Assembly (NCBI GenBank): GCA_017934275.1 | Contig: JAGBJT010000008.1 | Location: forward strand, 1 to 64,000 | From: Cardiobacteriaceae bacterium | Lineage (GTDB): Bacteria; Pseudomonadota; Gammaproteobacteria; Cardiobacteriales; Cardiobacteriaceae | DNA: 64,000 nt | Direction: 5' to 3' | In this document: positions 52,934 to 61,600 of the stretch, in pieces | Layout: each line of letters starts with the position of its first letter | How positions within the stretch are numbered: position 1 is the first letter of the stretch | The notes under the pieces: generated by a model | Told to the model about the DNA's origin: nothing | What the model saw: only the letters and a program-made list of their open reading frames with translations | The model's database searches: none | Position numbers and translations under genes: made by a program

Positions 52934-53698
52934 ATGGATTTGCAGGGAATAAACCCATTAGATATTGTTTTAGCGACGATTTTGTTGGTTTCCACTTTGG
53001 TTGGAATTGCACGCGGATTATTCCGTGAAATTCTTTCTTTGATTGCTTGGGTTTTGGCTTTATGGGTGGCGATAAAACTCTCGCCGCAGGTTTCAGAAAA
53101 TTTTGTCAAACAATTTATTGAAGCGGATTCGATTGCTTACATCGCCTCGTTTGGAGTGATATTTTTCGCGGCACTTTTCGCGATTGGGCTGGTGAATTTG
53201 CTACTTACTTCGCTCTTTGACGCGGTCAAAATGGGCGGATTTAACCGTCTAATGGGAATGGTTTTCGGATTTTTACGCGGATTAGTTATTGGTGCATTAG
53301 TTGTTGCGGTTATTTCTGCGGTATTTCCAAATCTCAAAGCAACGGAAGCTTGGACGGAAAGTAAATTACGCGACGGTTTCGAAAATCTCGCGGCTTGGGG
53401 AATTGAGCAAATTCCAGCCGAAGTCCGTAAAAATGCCGACACTTGGCTTAATCCGCCGCGTGCTGCCAAGGACAATACTTTAATTTCCGAGCGCAAAGAA
53501 GCCGATGTGAAAGATACCAACGCAACTGGCGGTTTAACACTTTCTAGTTATGAAGAAGCTGCGGTTAGTCAAAGAGAAGCGAACCGTCCATCAATTTCAG
53601 TCGAACAGCAACGCCGTCAAGCTGAAAGAAATGATGCGATGTCAGGTAGCAATGAAACGGAAAACCGTAGCGGTATTTCATTGGAATCGGCTCGCTGA
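52934..53698 (+). CDS. cvpA: CvpA family inner-membrane protein
   Basis: A 254-aa protein with four membrane helices in the first ~125 residues (GINPLDIVLATILLVSTLVGIARGLFREI is the family start), then a polar tail of about 100 residues rich in charged residues. CvpA is needed for colicin V production in E. coli and for bile and envelope stress tolerance elsewhere. In most gammaproteobacteria it lies between dedD and purF. Here it sits just ahead of mlaFEDCB instead. Confidence 0.88.
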   Translation: MDLQGINPLDIVLATILLVSTLVGIARGLFREILSLIAWVLALWVAIKLSPQVSENFVKQFIEADSIAYIASFGVIFFAALFAIGLVNLLLTSLFDAVKMGGFNRLMGMVFGFLRGLVIGALVVAVISAVFPNLKATEAWTESKLRDGFENLAAWGIEQIPAEVRKNADTWLNPPRAAKDNTLISERKEADVKDTNATGGLTLSSYEEAAVSQREANRPSISVEQQRRQAERNDAMSGSNETENRSGISLESAR

Positions 53699-53729
53699 TT
53701 TTTTTATTCATTCATAGATTGGAAAACTT

Positions 53730-54536
53730 ATGCAGGATTTGCAGGAAATAATTCGCCTTGAAGAGGTTTCTTTCCGTCGCGCTGGTCGGGTTATTTTTTC
53801 CAATCTTTCTTTTTCGATAAATCGCGGTGAAGTAGTCGGAGTAATGGGACCTTCTGGGACGGGCAAGACTACTTTAATGCGTTTAATTACAGGACAACTT
53901 GCTCCGAGTTCGGGGCGAGTTTTTGTTTTTGGGCGCGATTTATCCACTCTTTCCCGTGCTGAATTGATGGAACTTCGGCGCAACATCGGAATGCTTTTTC
54001 AGTCGAATGCTTTATTTACCGATATGACGGTTTTTGACAATGTTGCGTTTCCCTTGCGCGAAGTTGCCAAGCTACCGAAAGAATTGATTGAAATATTGGT
54101 CGCGATGAAATTGCAAACCGTGGGGCTTGCGGGAGCACGGTATCTAATGCCGCAGGAACTTTCAGGCGGAATGATGCGACGGGCGGCTTTGGCACGGGCG
54201 ATGGCACTCGATCCCAAAATTATGATTTATGACGAACCATTTACGGGGCAAGATCCGATAACTTTGGGAATGCTAGCGAAATTGGTGCGTGATTTCAGCC
54301 GTGGTTTGGATATGACTAGTTTGATTGTCAGCCACGATGTTGCGGAAGTTGCGGCGATTGCGGATCGAATTTTGCTCATTGCGGACGGAAAATTGCTCGC
54401 ACTTGATGTCCCCGAAAAGCTCTATCAAAGCGAAGAGCCGATGATTAAGCAATTTATGCACGCTTTATCCGACGGTCCTGTGCCGTTTCATTATCCGAAC
54501 TACGACTATTTAGCGGATATGCGAGGAGCGGTTTGA
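53730..54536 (+). CDS. mlaF: Phospholipid ABC transporter ATP-binding protein MlaF
   Basis: Energises retrograde phospholipid transport (outer-membrane asymmetry). A 268-aa ATPase with Walker A GPSGTGKTTL near 39, Q-loop LFQSN, signature ELSGGMMRRAALARA near 146 (the GGM form of MlaF) and Walker B KIMIYDEPF. The long C-terminal extension that clasps the partner subunit is present. It overlaps mlaE (TGATG). Confidence 0.95.
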   Translation: MQDLQEIIRLEEVSFRRAGRVIFSNLSFSINRGEVVGVMGPSGTGKTTLMRLITGQLAPSSGRVFVFGRDLSTLSRAELMELRRNIGMLFQSNALFTDMTVFDNVAFPLREVAKLPKELIEILVAMKLQTVGLAGARYLMPQELSGGMMRRAALARAMALDPKIMIYDEPFTGQDPITLGMLAKLVRDFSRGLDMTSLIVSHDVAEVAAIADRILLIADGKLLALDVPEKLYQSEEPMIKQFMHALSDGPVPFHYPNYDYLADMRGAV

Positions 54537-55303
54537 TGTTTATTGTTTCTCGCACGGTATTTCGCGCTGTGTCGCATCTTGGGCGTTTTTCTTTATTCTT
54601 CATTGAAATTCTTGCTTCTTCTTGGGAGATTTTCCGTCGTCCGATGGAATTTATCCGTGCTTTTTACAACTCGGCGGTCTTGTCTTTACCGATTATTTTG
54701 CTCTCGGGACTTTTTGTCGGAATGGTTTTGGCTTTGCAAGCCTTTGTAAATATGCAAACTTTCGGAGCAGAGAGCGCGACGGCAACTTTGGTTGCACTTG
54801 CTTTGATGCGCGAACTTGGAGCGGTAGTGAGTGCGCTTTTATTTGCGGGTCGAGCTGGTTCGGCGATTACCGCGGAAATCGGTTTGATGCAGGCAACCGA
54901 ACAGCTTGCCGCAATTGAGATGATGGGGATTGAACCGATAGCGCGAGTTGGAGTAGCACGCTTTTACGGAGCGTTTTTCGCTCTTCCTGCTTTGGCTTTG
55001 ATATTTGTCGCGGTGGCGATGATTGGCGGATATTTTGTCGGCACTCGTTTAGGTTTAGACGGCGCGATGTTTTGGGCGCAGTTGCAGCGCGGAGTTGGAT
55101 TTTTTCACAATATCTTTTTAGGTGTAATCGTTAAATCCTTGGTATTCGGGGCATTGTGCGCGGCGATTGCGGTTTATTACGGTTTTTATGCTCCGCAAGG
55201 CGCGCAAGGTTTGGGGCTTGCAACGACGAAAACGGTAGTTTCTTCATCATTAGCGATTTTGGCGGCGGATTTTCTGCTCACCGCCTTGATGTTCGGTATG
55301 TAG
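54536..55303 (+). CDS. mlaE: Phospholipid ABC transporter permease MlaE
   Basis: A 255-aa permease with an N-terminal interfacial helix and about five membrane helices. The family blocks GLFVGMVLALQ, MRELGAVVSALLFAGRAGSAITAEIG and the MGIEP turn are conserved. ATG 54536 overlaps the mlaF stop. Confidence 0.96.
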   Translation: MFIVSRTVFRAVSHLGRFSLFFIEILASSWEIFRRPMEFIRAFYNSAVLSLPIILLSGLFVGMVLALQAFVNMQTFGAESATATLVALALMRELGAVVSALLFAGRAGSAITAEIGLMQATEQLAAIEMMGIEPIARVGVARFYGAFFALPALALIFVAVAMIGGYFVGTRLGLDGAMFWAQLQRGVGFFHNIFLGVIVKSLVFGALCAAIAVYYGFYAPQGAQGLGLATTKTVVSSSLAILAADFLLTALMFGM

Positions 55304-55337
55304 CAGTCGCAATAAATAGCAATACGGAAATAAATAA

Positions 55338-56150
55338 ATGAAAAATCACAATTCTTCATACACAGCAGCGGTAGGATTTTTTGTCATTCTTGCTTTGGCG
55401 GCTTTGTTTTTTTTAGGCTTTAAGGCGAGCAATTTAGGAGCATTTAATCCGCAAAATGTTTATCGGGTAACGGCGATTTTTGGTGATATCGGCGGACTTG
55501 GTAAAGATGCCAAAGTTTCGATGGCGGGCGTGCAAATCGGTCGAGTAGGAAAAGTGGAATTGCTACAAGACGGTAAAACTTCCGTTGAACTCATCATCGC
55601 CAGCGATTTTTTAATTCCCTCTGATAGCGGAGCGCACATTCTGACTTCGGGCTTGCTCGGTGAAAGATATGTCGGAATAAATCGCGGTATTAGTAGTCAA
55701 AATCTCAAAGATGGCGGAAAAGTTGCGAATACGGGCGGCTCGCTGGTTTTGGAAAAAGTTTTGCAACAGTTTGCGGGCGGCGGAATTATGTATCCCGAAA
55801 AGTTCTACAAATTAACGGCAAAATTCACCGATGCCAGCGGTATTGCGGTTGATACACCAGTCAAACAAAGCGGTGTGCAAATCGGCAGAGTTAGCAGTGT
55901 GCAGCTCGACCAGAATACATTTCAGGCGGTTGTAACAATGGAAATTGACGCGCAATACGGAAAAATTCCGCTTGACAGCAGTGCCGATGTTTTATCGACA
56001 AGCCTTATCGGTGGAAAATATATCGGCATCAGCCCAGGCGGTGAAACGGCATATTTAACCGACGGCGGCGAATTTCAATATGCAAATTCAGCGGTAGTTT
56101 TGGAAAAACTTATCCAGCAATTTGTAAGCAATATGACGATGAAGCAATAA
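55338..56150 (+). CDS. mlaD: Phospholipid transporter MlaD with two MCE domains
   Basis: Substrate-binding MCE protein anchored by one helix (about 9-28). E. coli MlaD is 183 aa with a single MCE domain; this one is 270 aa and clearly duplicated. MCE 1 spans about 41-118 (VYRVTAIFGDIGGLGKDAKV, VQIGRVGKV) and ends in the helix SLVLEKVLQQF (135-145). MCE 2 spans 156-236 (FYKLTAKFTDASGIAVDTPV, VQIGRVSSV) and ends in AVVLEKLIQQF (252-262). Hexamers would form two stacked rings. Confidence 0.92.
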   Translation: MKNHNSSYTAAVGFFVILALAALFFLGFKASNLGAFNPQNVYRVTAIFGDIGGLGKDAKVSMAGVQIGRVGKVELLQDGKTSVELIIASDFLIPSDSGAHILTSGLLGERYVGINRGISSQNLKDGGKVANTGGSLVLEKVLQQFAGGGIMYPEKFYKLTAKFTDASGIAVDTPVKQSGVQIGRVSSVQLDQNTFQAVVTMEIDAQYGKIPLDSSADVLSTSLIGGKYIGISPGGETAYLTDGGEFQYANSAVVLEKLIQQFVSNMTMKQ

Positions 56151-56210
56151 ATCCTCATATTGCTTAACCTTCACGCAAAATTCTTTTTCACACACAAGGA
56201 GTCAATCAAT

Positions 56211-56804
56211 ATGAAAAAACTCTTACTTAGTTGCGCACTTGCTTGCGCTTGCGGTATTGCGGTTGCGGCGGCAACGGGCGAAGATGCCAAAGCAACGGTT
56301 GAAGCACAAACTAATACGCTAATTGCCGAATTGCGCGCCAATCAAGCAACTTATGCGAGCAATCCAGCAGCATTTAATCAATTTGTTAATTCCCGTGTCG
56401 CGCCGAATATGGCATTCGACAAAATGGCGGAAATCGCGCTCGGTCGGCATTTGCAGTCGGTCAAGGCAGCTGGAAAATTCGAAGCTTTCCGCGATGCTTT
56501 CCGTGAATTGCTTATCCGTGTTTATTCCAAATCTTGGACGGAATACACCAACGCACAAATTAGCGTAATCGGCACGCCAACCGTCGATCAATATCAACGG
56601 GCAAAAGTGCGGGCACAGGTTGTGAATAACGGACAAACTAATCAAATGGAATTCGCGCTTTGGTATGACGGCGGTGTTTGGAAGCTTTATGACGCGACAT
56701 TCTCGAATGTTTCGCTCATTAGCGGTTACCGCACCACCTTCGACGGTGAAATTCAAGCTTCTGGTGTTGATGCCTTGATTGCAAAAATGAAAACAATGCA
56801 ATGA
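56211..56804 (+). CDS. mlaC: Periplasmic phospholipid-binding protein MlaC
   Basis: Shuttles phospholipids between MlaA at the outer membrane and MlaFEDB. ATG 56211 (MKKLLLSCALACACG) has AAGGAG upstream and a signal peptide cleaved near AAA; the frame extends upstream without support. The 197-aa protein has the MlaC core (FRDAFRELLIRVYSKSWTEYTN, VWKLYDATFSNVSLISGYRTTF). Overlaps mlaB as ATGA. mlaA is not in the window. Confidence 0.94.
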   Translation: MKKLLLSCALACACGIAVAAATGEDAKATVEAQTNTLIAELRANQATYASNPAAFNQFVNSRVAPNMAFDKMAEIALGRHLQSVKAAGKFEAFRDAFRELLIRVYSKSWTEYTNAQISVIGTPTVDQYQRAKVRAQVVNNGQTNQMEFALWYDGGVWKLYDATFSNVSLISGYRTTFDGEIQASGVDALIAKMKTMQ

Positions 56805-57124
56805 TGAACACGGCACTCGGAATAATTGATAAGGACGGCAGACTGGTTCTGCCGTCTGTTGTATCTAGCAAATCGTTATCCGCTAAAAAGTTTGCAGCGT
56901 TTGATATCAAAGAAGTTCGTGCTTTGCCGAATACGGTAAAAATTGATTGCAGCAGTTTGATAAATTGCGACAGTGCGGCAATTGCGAGTTTTGTTTGGCT
57001 AGTGCGCGAGCTGGGCAAATTCGGAATAAAAACTAGCTGGGAAAATATCAGTGCGGATTTGGCAAAACTCTTGGATTTATACGGTTTGACAGAAATAATT
57101 AAAAACACGGAAAAAGAGGAATAA
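56801..57124 (+). CDS. mlaB: STAS-domain protein MlaB
   Basis: Cytoplasmic STAS subunit that stabilises MlaF. 107 aa, with the STAS core IDCSSLINCDSAAIASFVWLVRELGKFG and the conserved D-S pair. ATG overlaps the mlaC stop, and ibaG begins 2 bases after its stop. Confidence 0.85.
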   Translation: MMNTALGIIDKDGRLVLPSVVSSKSLSAKKFAAFDIKEVRALPNTVKIDCSSLINCDSAAIASFVWLVRELGKFGIKTSWENISADLAKLLDLYGLTEIIKNTEKEE

Positions 57125-57126
57125 GA

Positions 57127-57351
57127 GTGCAGGAAAAAATAAGAAAGAGGGTTATTGAAAAACTCGGGGATTGTGAAGTAAATATTAGTATGGAAGACGG
57201 TCTTGACGGTATTTATGTATCAATCGAAGTCCGAAGCGAAAAATTCCGCGAAATCAGCCGCATAGAACAACACCGAATGGTATTAAAAGCATTGGAAGAT
57301 TTAATCGCAAGTAACGAAATCCACGCGGTGAAAATAAAAACGAGAGTGTAA
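57127..57351 (+). CDS. ibaG: BolA-like protein IbaG
   Basis: Acid-stress BolA homologue that binds Fe-S clusters with monothiol glutaredoxins. GTG start (MQEKIRKRVIEKLGDCEVNI) and 74 aa. The conserved FREISRIEQHRMVLKAL helix carries the invariant His. mlaB-ibaG equals the E. coli order; murA, normally next, is replaced here by the accessory unit. Confidence 0.88.
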   Translation: MQEKIRKRVIEKLGDCEVNISMEDGLDGIYVSIEVRSEKFREISRIEQHRMVLKALEDLIASNEIHAVKIKTRV

Positions 57352-57371
57352 AAAAATAACTGGAGACTTAA

Positions 57372-57515
57372 ATGAAAAAACAATTTCTTACTTTGTTGAT
57401 TGAAAAAGATGAAACTGGACACGGTGGAGGTAGTAAGTGGAAATTGAAAGACAATAAAGGTAACGGAAATCGTATAGCTACCCTTGATGAAAAAGGTTTT
57501 GTAACTGGTAAATAA
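57372..57515 (+). CDS. 47-aa glycine-rich peptide gene, unknown function
   Basis: MKKQFLTLLIEKDETGHGG is followed by GSKWKLKDNKGNGNRIAT and a short tail, stopping at TAA 57515. A good GGAGA ribosome-binding site lies 7 bases upstream and the gene is 20 bases behind ibaG and 14 ahead of the next gene, so I accept it as real. No cysteines; a GHGGG stretch sits mid-peptide. It could be a small toxin, antitoxin or precursor peptide; nothing in the sequence decides. Confidence 0.6.
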   Translation: MKKQFLTLLIEKDETGHGGGSKWKLKDNKGNGNRIATLDEKGFVTGK

Positions 57516-57529
57516 TCGTAAGTGGTTAT

Positions 57530-58018
57530 ATGAAAAATGTAGAAGAACTAATTGATAAGCTCTTTGAAACCGACTGTTATGTAATAGATTATTTACCGCA
57601 AAGAGTGCCAAAAAAAATGCACGAGAGATATTCAGAATTAGAAGATTATTTCTTAAAGCATTATTTAGATAAATTTAGTAAAGATATTGCGGAAATAGTT
57701 TTGAAATTATTGGCTTATTTTCCAGCTGAAATATATGTTGCCGAATATCCTGAAAAATATAACGGGAAAGATATAAATAATTATCCATTTGGTAAAAATT
57801 TAGCTGATTTGTCATTTGAAAAAATTGCAAAACTAATTCAAAAATCCATCAGAAAAGGACATTTATCAACTGTTGTTTTATTTAGGCAAGAAAATGCACT
57901 GTTGTCAATTTCAAGCCAATTTTCAGTTTCTCTTTACAATCCAAGCAAGAAGCTTTTAACGCGGACAAAAACACTAGCTCAAAGTAGAGGTGTATTTGTT
58001 TGGAACACTGGGAATTGA
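57530..58018 (+). CDS. Hypothetical protein ahead of fic
   Basis: A 162-aa protein I do not recognise. The N-terminal half is helical and acidic (VEELIDKLFETDCYVIDYLPQRVPKKMHERY), the C-terminal half beta-rich and ends in LTRTKTLAQSRGVFVWNTGN. No signal, no membrane helix, no catalytic pattern I can name. The end pattern (polar, then a small-residue-Gly-aromatic-Phe-Trp finish) recurs in small stand-alone proteins of unknown role. It lies between the 47-aa gene and fic with gaps of 14 and 5 bases. Confidence 0.75.
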   Translation: MKNVEELIDKLFETDCYVIDYLPQRVPKKMHERYSELEDYFLKHYLDKFSKDIAEIVLKLLAYFPAEIYVAEYPEKYNGKDINNYPFGKNLADLSFEKIAKLIQKSIRKGHLSTVVLFRQENALLSISSQFSVSLYNPSKKLLTRTKTLAQSRGVFVWNTGN

Positions 58019-58023
58019 AATAA

Positions 58024-58668
58024 ATGCCGTTTTATCAAATAGAACTTTTGGGGAATAAATTAGGCTTAAAAAATCCCCGTGAATTAGCCATTCAAGAAGA
58101 AAAAATAACTAAACGAAAAGCAGCAGAGTTATTCAACAATCCGATTTTGGATAAATATGCGACGGGTAGTTTCGCAATGCTTGCCTTTATTCACGGTTTT
58201 TTATTTGCCGATATTTATGATTTTGCGGGAAAAATCCGTGAAGTGAATATTGCCAAAGGGAATTTTCGTTTTGCATCGGCAATGTATCTTGCAAGTTCCA
58301 TCTGCGAAATAGAAAAAATGCCGCAGCAAACATTTGAGCAAATACTAGAAAAATATGTGGAGATGAATATCTTGCATCCATTCCGAGAAGGTAATGGTAG
58401 AAGTATGCGGATATGGCTAGATTTGATATTCAATACCGAATTAAAACAAGTAGTAGAGTGGCAAAAAATCAGTAAAGAAGATTATCTTTTAGCAATGGAA
58501 AGAAGTCCTGTTCGAGATATTGAAATAAAGTATTTATTAAAGTCCGCAATGACCGATAAAATCGATGATTTTTATACCTATTCTCGCGGTATCGACCAAA
58601 GTTATTTATATGAAAATTACTGTGAATTTAAGCTAGAAGAGTTACTTAAAAAAGATCAAAAGAGATAA
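58024..58668 (+). CDS. Fic-domain protein AMPylator, class III
   Basis: A 214-aa Fic protein. The full active motif HPFREGNGRSMR is at 118-129, so the catalytic His and phosphate-binding loop are intact. The target-dock flap is around 79-88 (GNFRFASAMY). Near the C-terminus, SYLYEN at 193-198 fits the (S/T)xxxE(G/N) inhibitory motif, which defines class III Fic proteins (Neisseria NmFic type) that keep themselves off by their own C-terminal helix. It would transfer AMP to a target protein, not identified here. It abuts the helicase gene (4 bases). Confidence 0.9.
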   Translation: MPFYQIELLGNKLGLKNPRELAIQEEKITKRKAAELFNNPILDKYATGSFAMLAFIHGFLFADIYDFAGKIREVNIAKGNFRFASAMYLASSICEIEKMPQQTFEQILEKYVEMNILHPFREGNGRSMRIWLDLIFNTELKQVVEWQKISKEDYLLAMERSPVRDIEIKYLLKSAMTDKIDDFYTYSRGIDQSYLYENYCEFKLEELLKKDQKR

Positions 58669-58672
58669 AAAA

Positions 58673-61600
58673 ATGCCATCAAATATGCCAGAAAAAGAAA
58701 TTGCATTAAATATTTCCCAAGCAATAATTCAGGGAAAATGGCTTTATCTGGGATATTTGAACCAGAAAAATGAAGAACATTATTTCTTTTTTGCGGTAAA
58801 AGATATTGATTTTGCAAGGAAAATTCTCTACGGCGATATGTTTAATACCCGTGATGGCGATGAAGTTTTATATAACCGCAAGATATTTTTTAATCGTATT
58901 TTTAGCGGGCGTTATATTTATGAATTATCTTATCAAGTGCCAGAGAGACTAATTAAAAAACTAGAACAATTAGATAAACAACAAGATTTTCTCGGAATAT
59001 CATTATTGCAAAACAATGTTTTTCTTTATTTAGAAAAATGTTTGCAATTAAATAAAAACGAAGATACAAAGAGCGGAATAATGCTTTATGGCATTGATAT
59101 GGAGACTTTTGCCCTAAGTAAGAGTGTCGAATTAAATCTACAACAGAGTAAAAATCTTTGCCGTTATTTATTAGCTAATAAGAAAAAAGAAAATAACAAT
59201 TCCTATAAACAGAAAATTATCCGCTTGATTTTTAATGTTTTGTCAATTAGTGCGGATAATAAAAATACCGTTATTGTGTATCAAGAGGTCTTTTTTGATA
59301 TTGAAAAACAGACTTTAAGTATAAATCCAGAGCATTTATTTAACCGCAGTTATTTGCTTGAACATATTGATAAAGCAGGAGCAGATAATTTTGTTCAATA
59401 TTTTGAAAATAATCAACAAGCTTGTATTTGCCGTTTGGAGGAAATGAAAAAACCTTGGCAAAAAATCAACACCCGTCCTGAATTTATGGAAATTGAATTT
59501 TCATTTTTTTTGAAATTTAATGAGGTGAGGGCAAGCATTCAAAATATGATTAAAAATAATGCTTTAACCGCGCCGATTAAAGCTTATTTAGGAATAAAAA
59601 CTCGCCGCGGCGGTGCTAGAAGAAATATAACCCTCATTACATATGACAACAAAATAAATATTGACCAAATTAGATGTGTTTTTAATGCTTTGCGGGAAGA
59701 TGTAACTTATTGCGCGGGACCGCCTGGAACGGGAAAAACTCAAACTATTCTTAATATAATCTTTTCGCAATTTTTTAACGATAAAACTTGCTTGATTTGT
59801 TCGAATAACAACAAAGCTCTGGAAGCAATAATTGAAAAATTTGAAGCCTTAAAAAATGAAAAATCAGCTTTCTTTTTACCGATTTTTCGAGTTGGAAATC
59901 AAGAAGAATTGGAAAAAAGCATTATTTCTTTGAAAAATCTTTATCAGTCAATAAAAGATAAGCCAAAATTAAGTAAGCGAGAAATAAAGAAGCGGCAATA
60001 TTTTGTGATGAAAAAATGCCAAGAAATATCCGAAATTATTGATAAATATGAAGAAAGATTGCAAATTACCGAAGAATTGCAAAATTTAATTATTTGGCAA
60101 GAAACAAATGATGAAAATAATAATTTAGATGAATATATCAAGCAAGAAATTACTAAATTAAACCGCCAAAAAGATGCAATAAAAGATATATCCGATGAGG
60201 AATTATTAAAGCTATGTTTTTCTGCAATTGAAAACAAGGAATTTTTGGAATATATCGAAAACCGTAGCCTAGAAATGTTGGAAAAATTAAAAACATCAGA
60301 TTATGCGGATTTTTTAGAAATTTTAGAAACGAATTTAATTGACAATGCCCGTAAAAAACTAGTTGCTTACTTAAAGAAAGATGAAAATATCCAAAAATTG
60401 CAAAAAATTTTTCCAATTTGGATTACAACCAACTTTTCTGCCGAAAAAATCGGCTCTGCCAACCCGCATTTTGATCTATGCTTGATGGACGAGGCAGGGC
60501 AATGCGATATTGCCGCGTCTTTAATTCCGATAATTCGGGGAAAACGCTTACTTTTAGTCGGGGATACCGAACAACTCCGCCCGATTATCAATCTAGAACG
60601 GCGACAAATGCTAAAAATTGCCAAAAATGTTGAGTTTGATAGTCCTGACTTGTATGACTTTACTCGGGAAAGTGTCTTATCTTTAATGACAAAAACCGAT
60701 AAAAATTCCAAAAAAGTGCTGCTTTCTTACCATTATCGCTGTCCCGAAGAAATTATCGCGTTTAGCAATTTGCATTACTATGACAATCAATTGAAATACA
60801 ATGCAGGACAAAAAGGCGCAGTGGAAATAGTGCAAGTTACCAATCAATACGATCCAGATCGCAATTGTTTTTATGAAGAAGCCGAGGCTGTCGCCGAGTT
60901 GTGTAATGAAGGTCGCTTTGATAAACAACAAGTTGCGGTGATTTCTCCCTTTCGTAATCAAGCCGCCCTGATTGATGAGAGATTAAAACAGCGCGGTATC
61001 ACAAATGTTTCGGTTGGGACAATTCATAGCGTGCAAGGTTCAGAGTATGACACGGTTATTTTGTCGCCGTCGGTGGCAAAAAGCACAAAACGCGGTGCAT
61101 TTGATTGGATTAAAAATAACTCTGAAATTATAAATGTAGCTGCTACACGAGCTAAACGGAACTTTGTTATTTGCTGTGATGTTGATGCAATTAACTATTT
61201 AAGTGATAAGTATTCAACTAAAATTATAGGTGAAGACGGTAAAACTCATACAGAAGTAAAAGATAATAAACTAAAAAGTTTAGTTGATTATGCACTTGCT
61301 AAAAATAAAGATGAGGTAATAAAAGTTCTCACTGAATACCGCAATAAAAATAAATCGAATAATTCTAGCGCGGAAAGAGAGTTTTATCAGACGGTAAGTC
61401 AAGTATTGAGTAAAACTGAAAAGTTAAGCGTTAAGAGAAATGTGGCAATGAATAAACTTTTTCTTGCGTTTAATGAAGAAGATAAAAAATACTACGAAGA
61501 GGCCGAATTTGATTTTGTTATTTATGACAATAAGAGCCCAGTTTTAATTATCGAATTAGACGGTGATGAACATTATCAAGACCAAAAAACAAAAAGCCGT

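Noticed and set aside
56834-56860. Inverted GACGGCAGA/TCTGCCGTC hairpin resembling a Neisseria DUS terminator
   Set aside because: It is inside mlaB codons, has no T-run, and lacks the full GCCGTCTGAA word.
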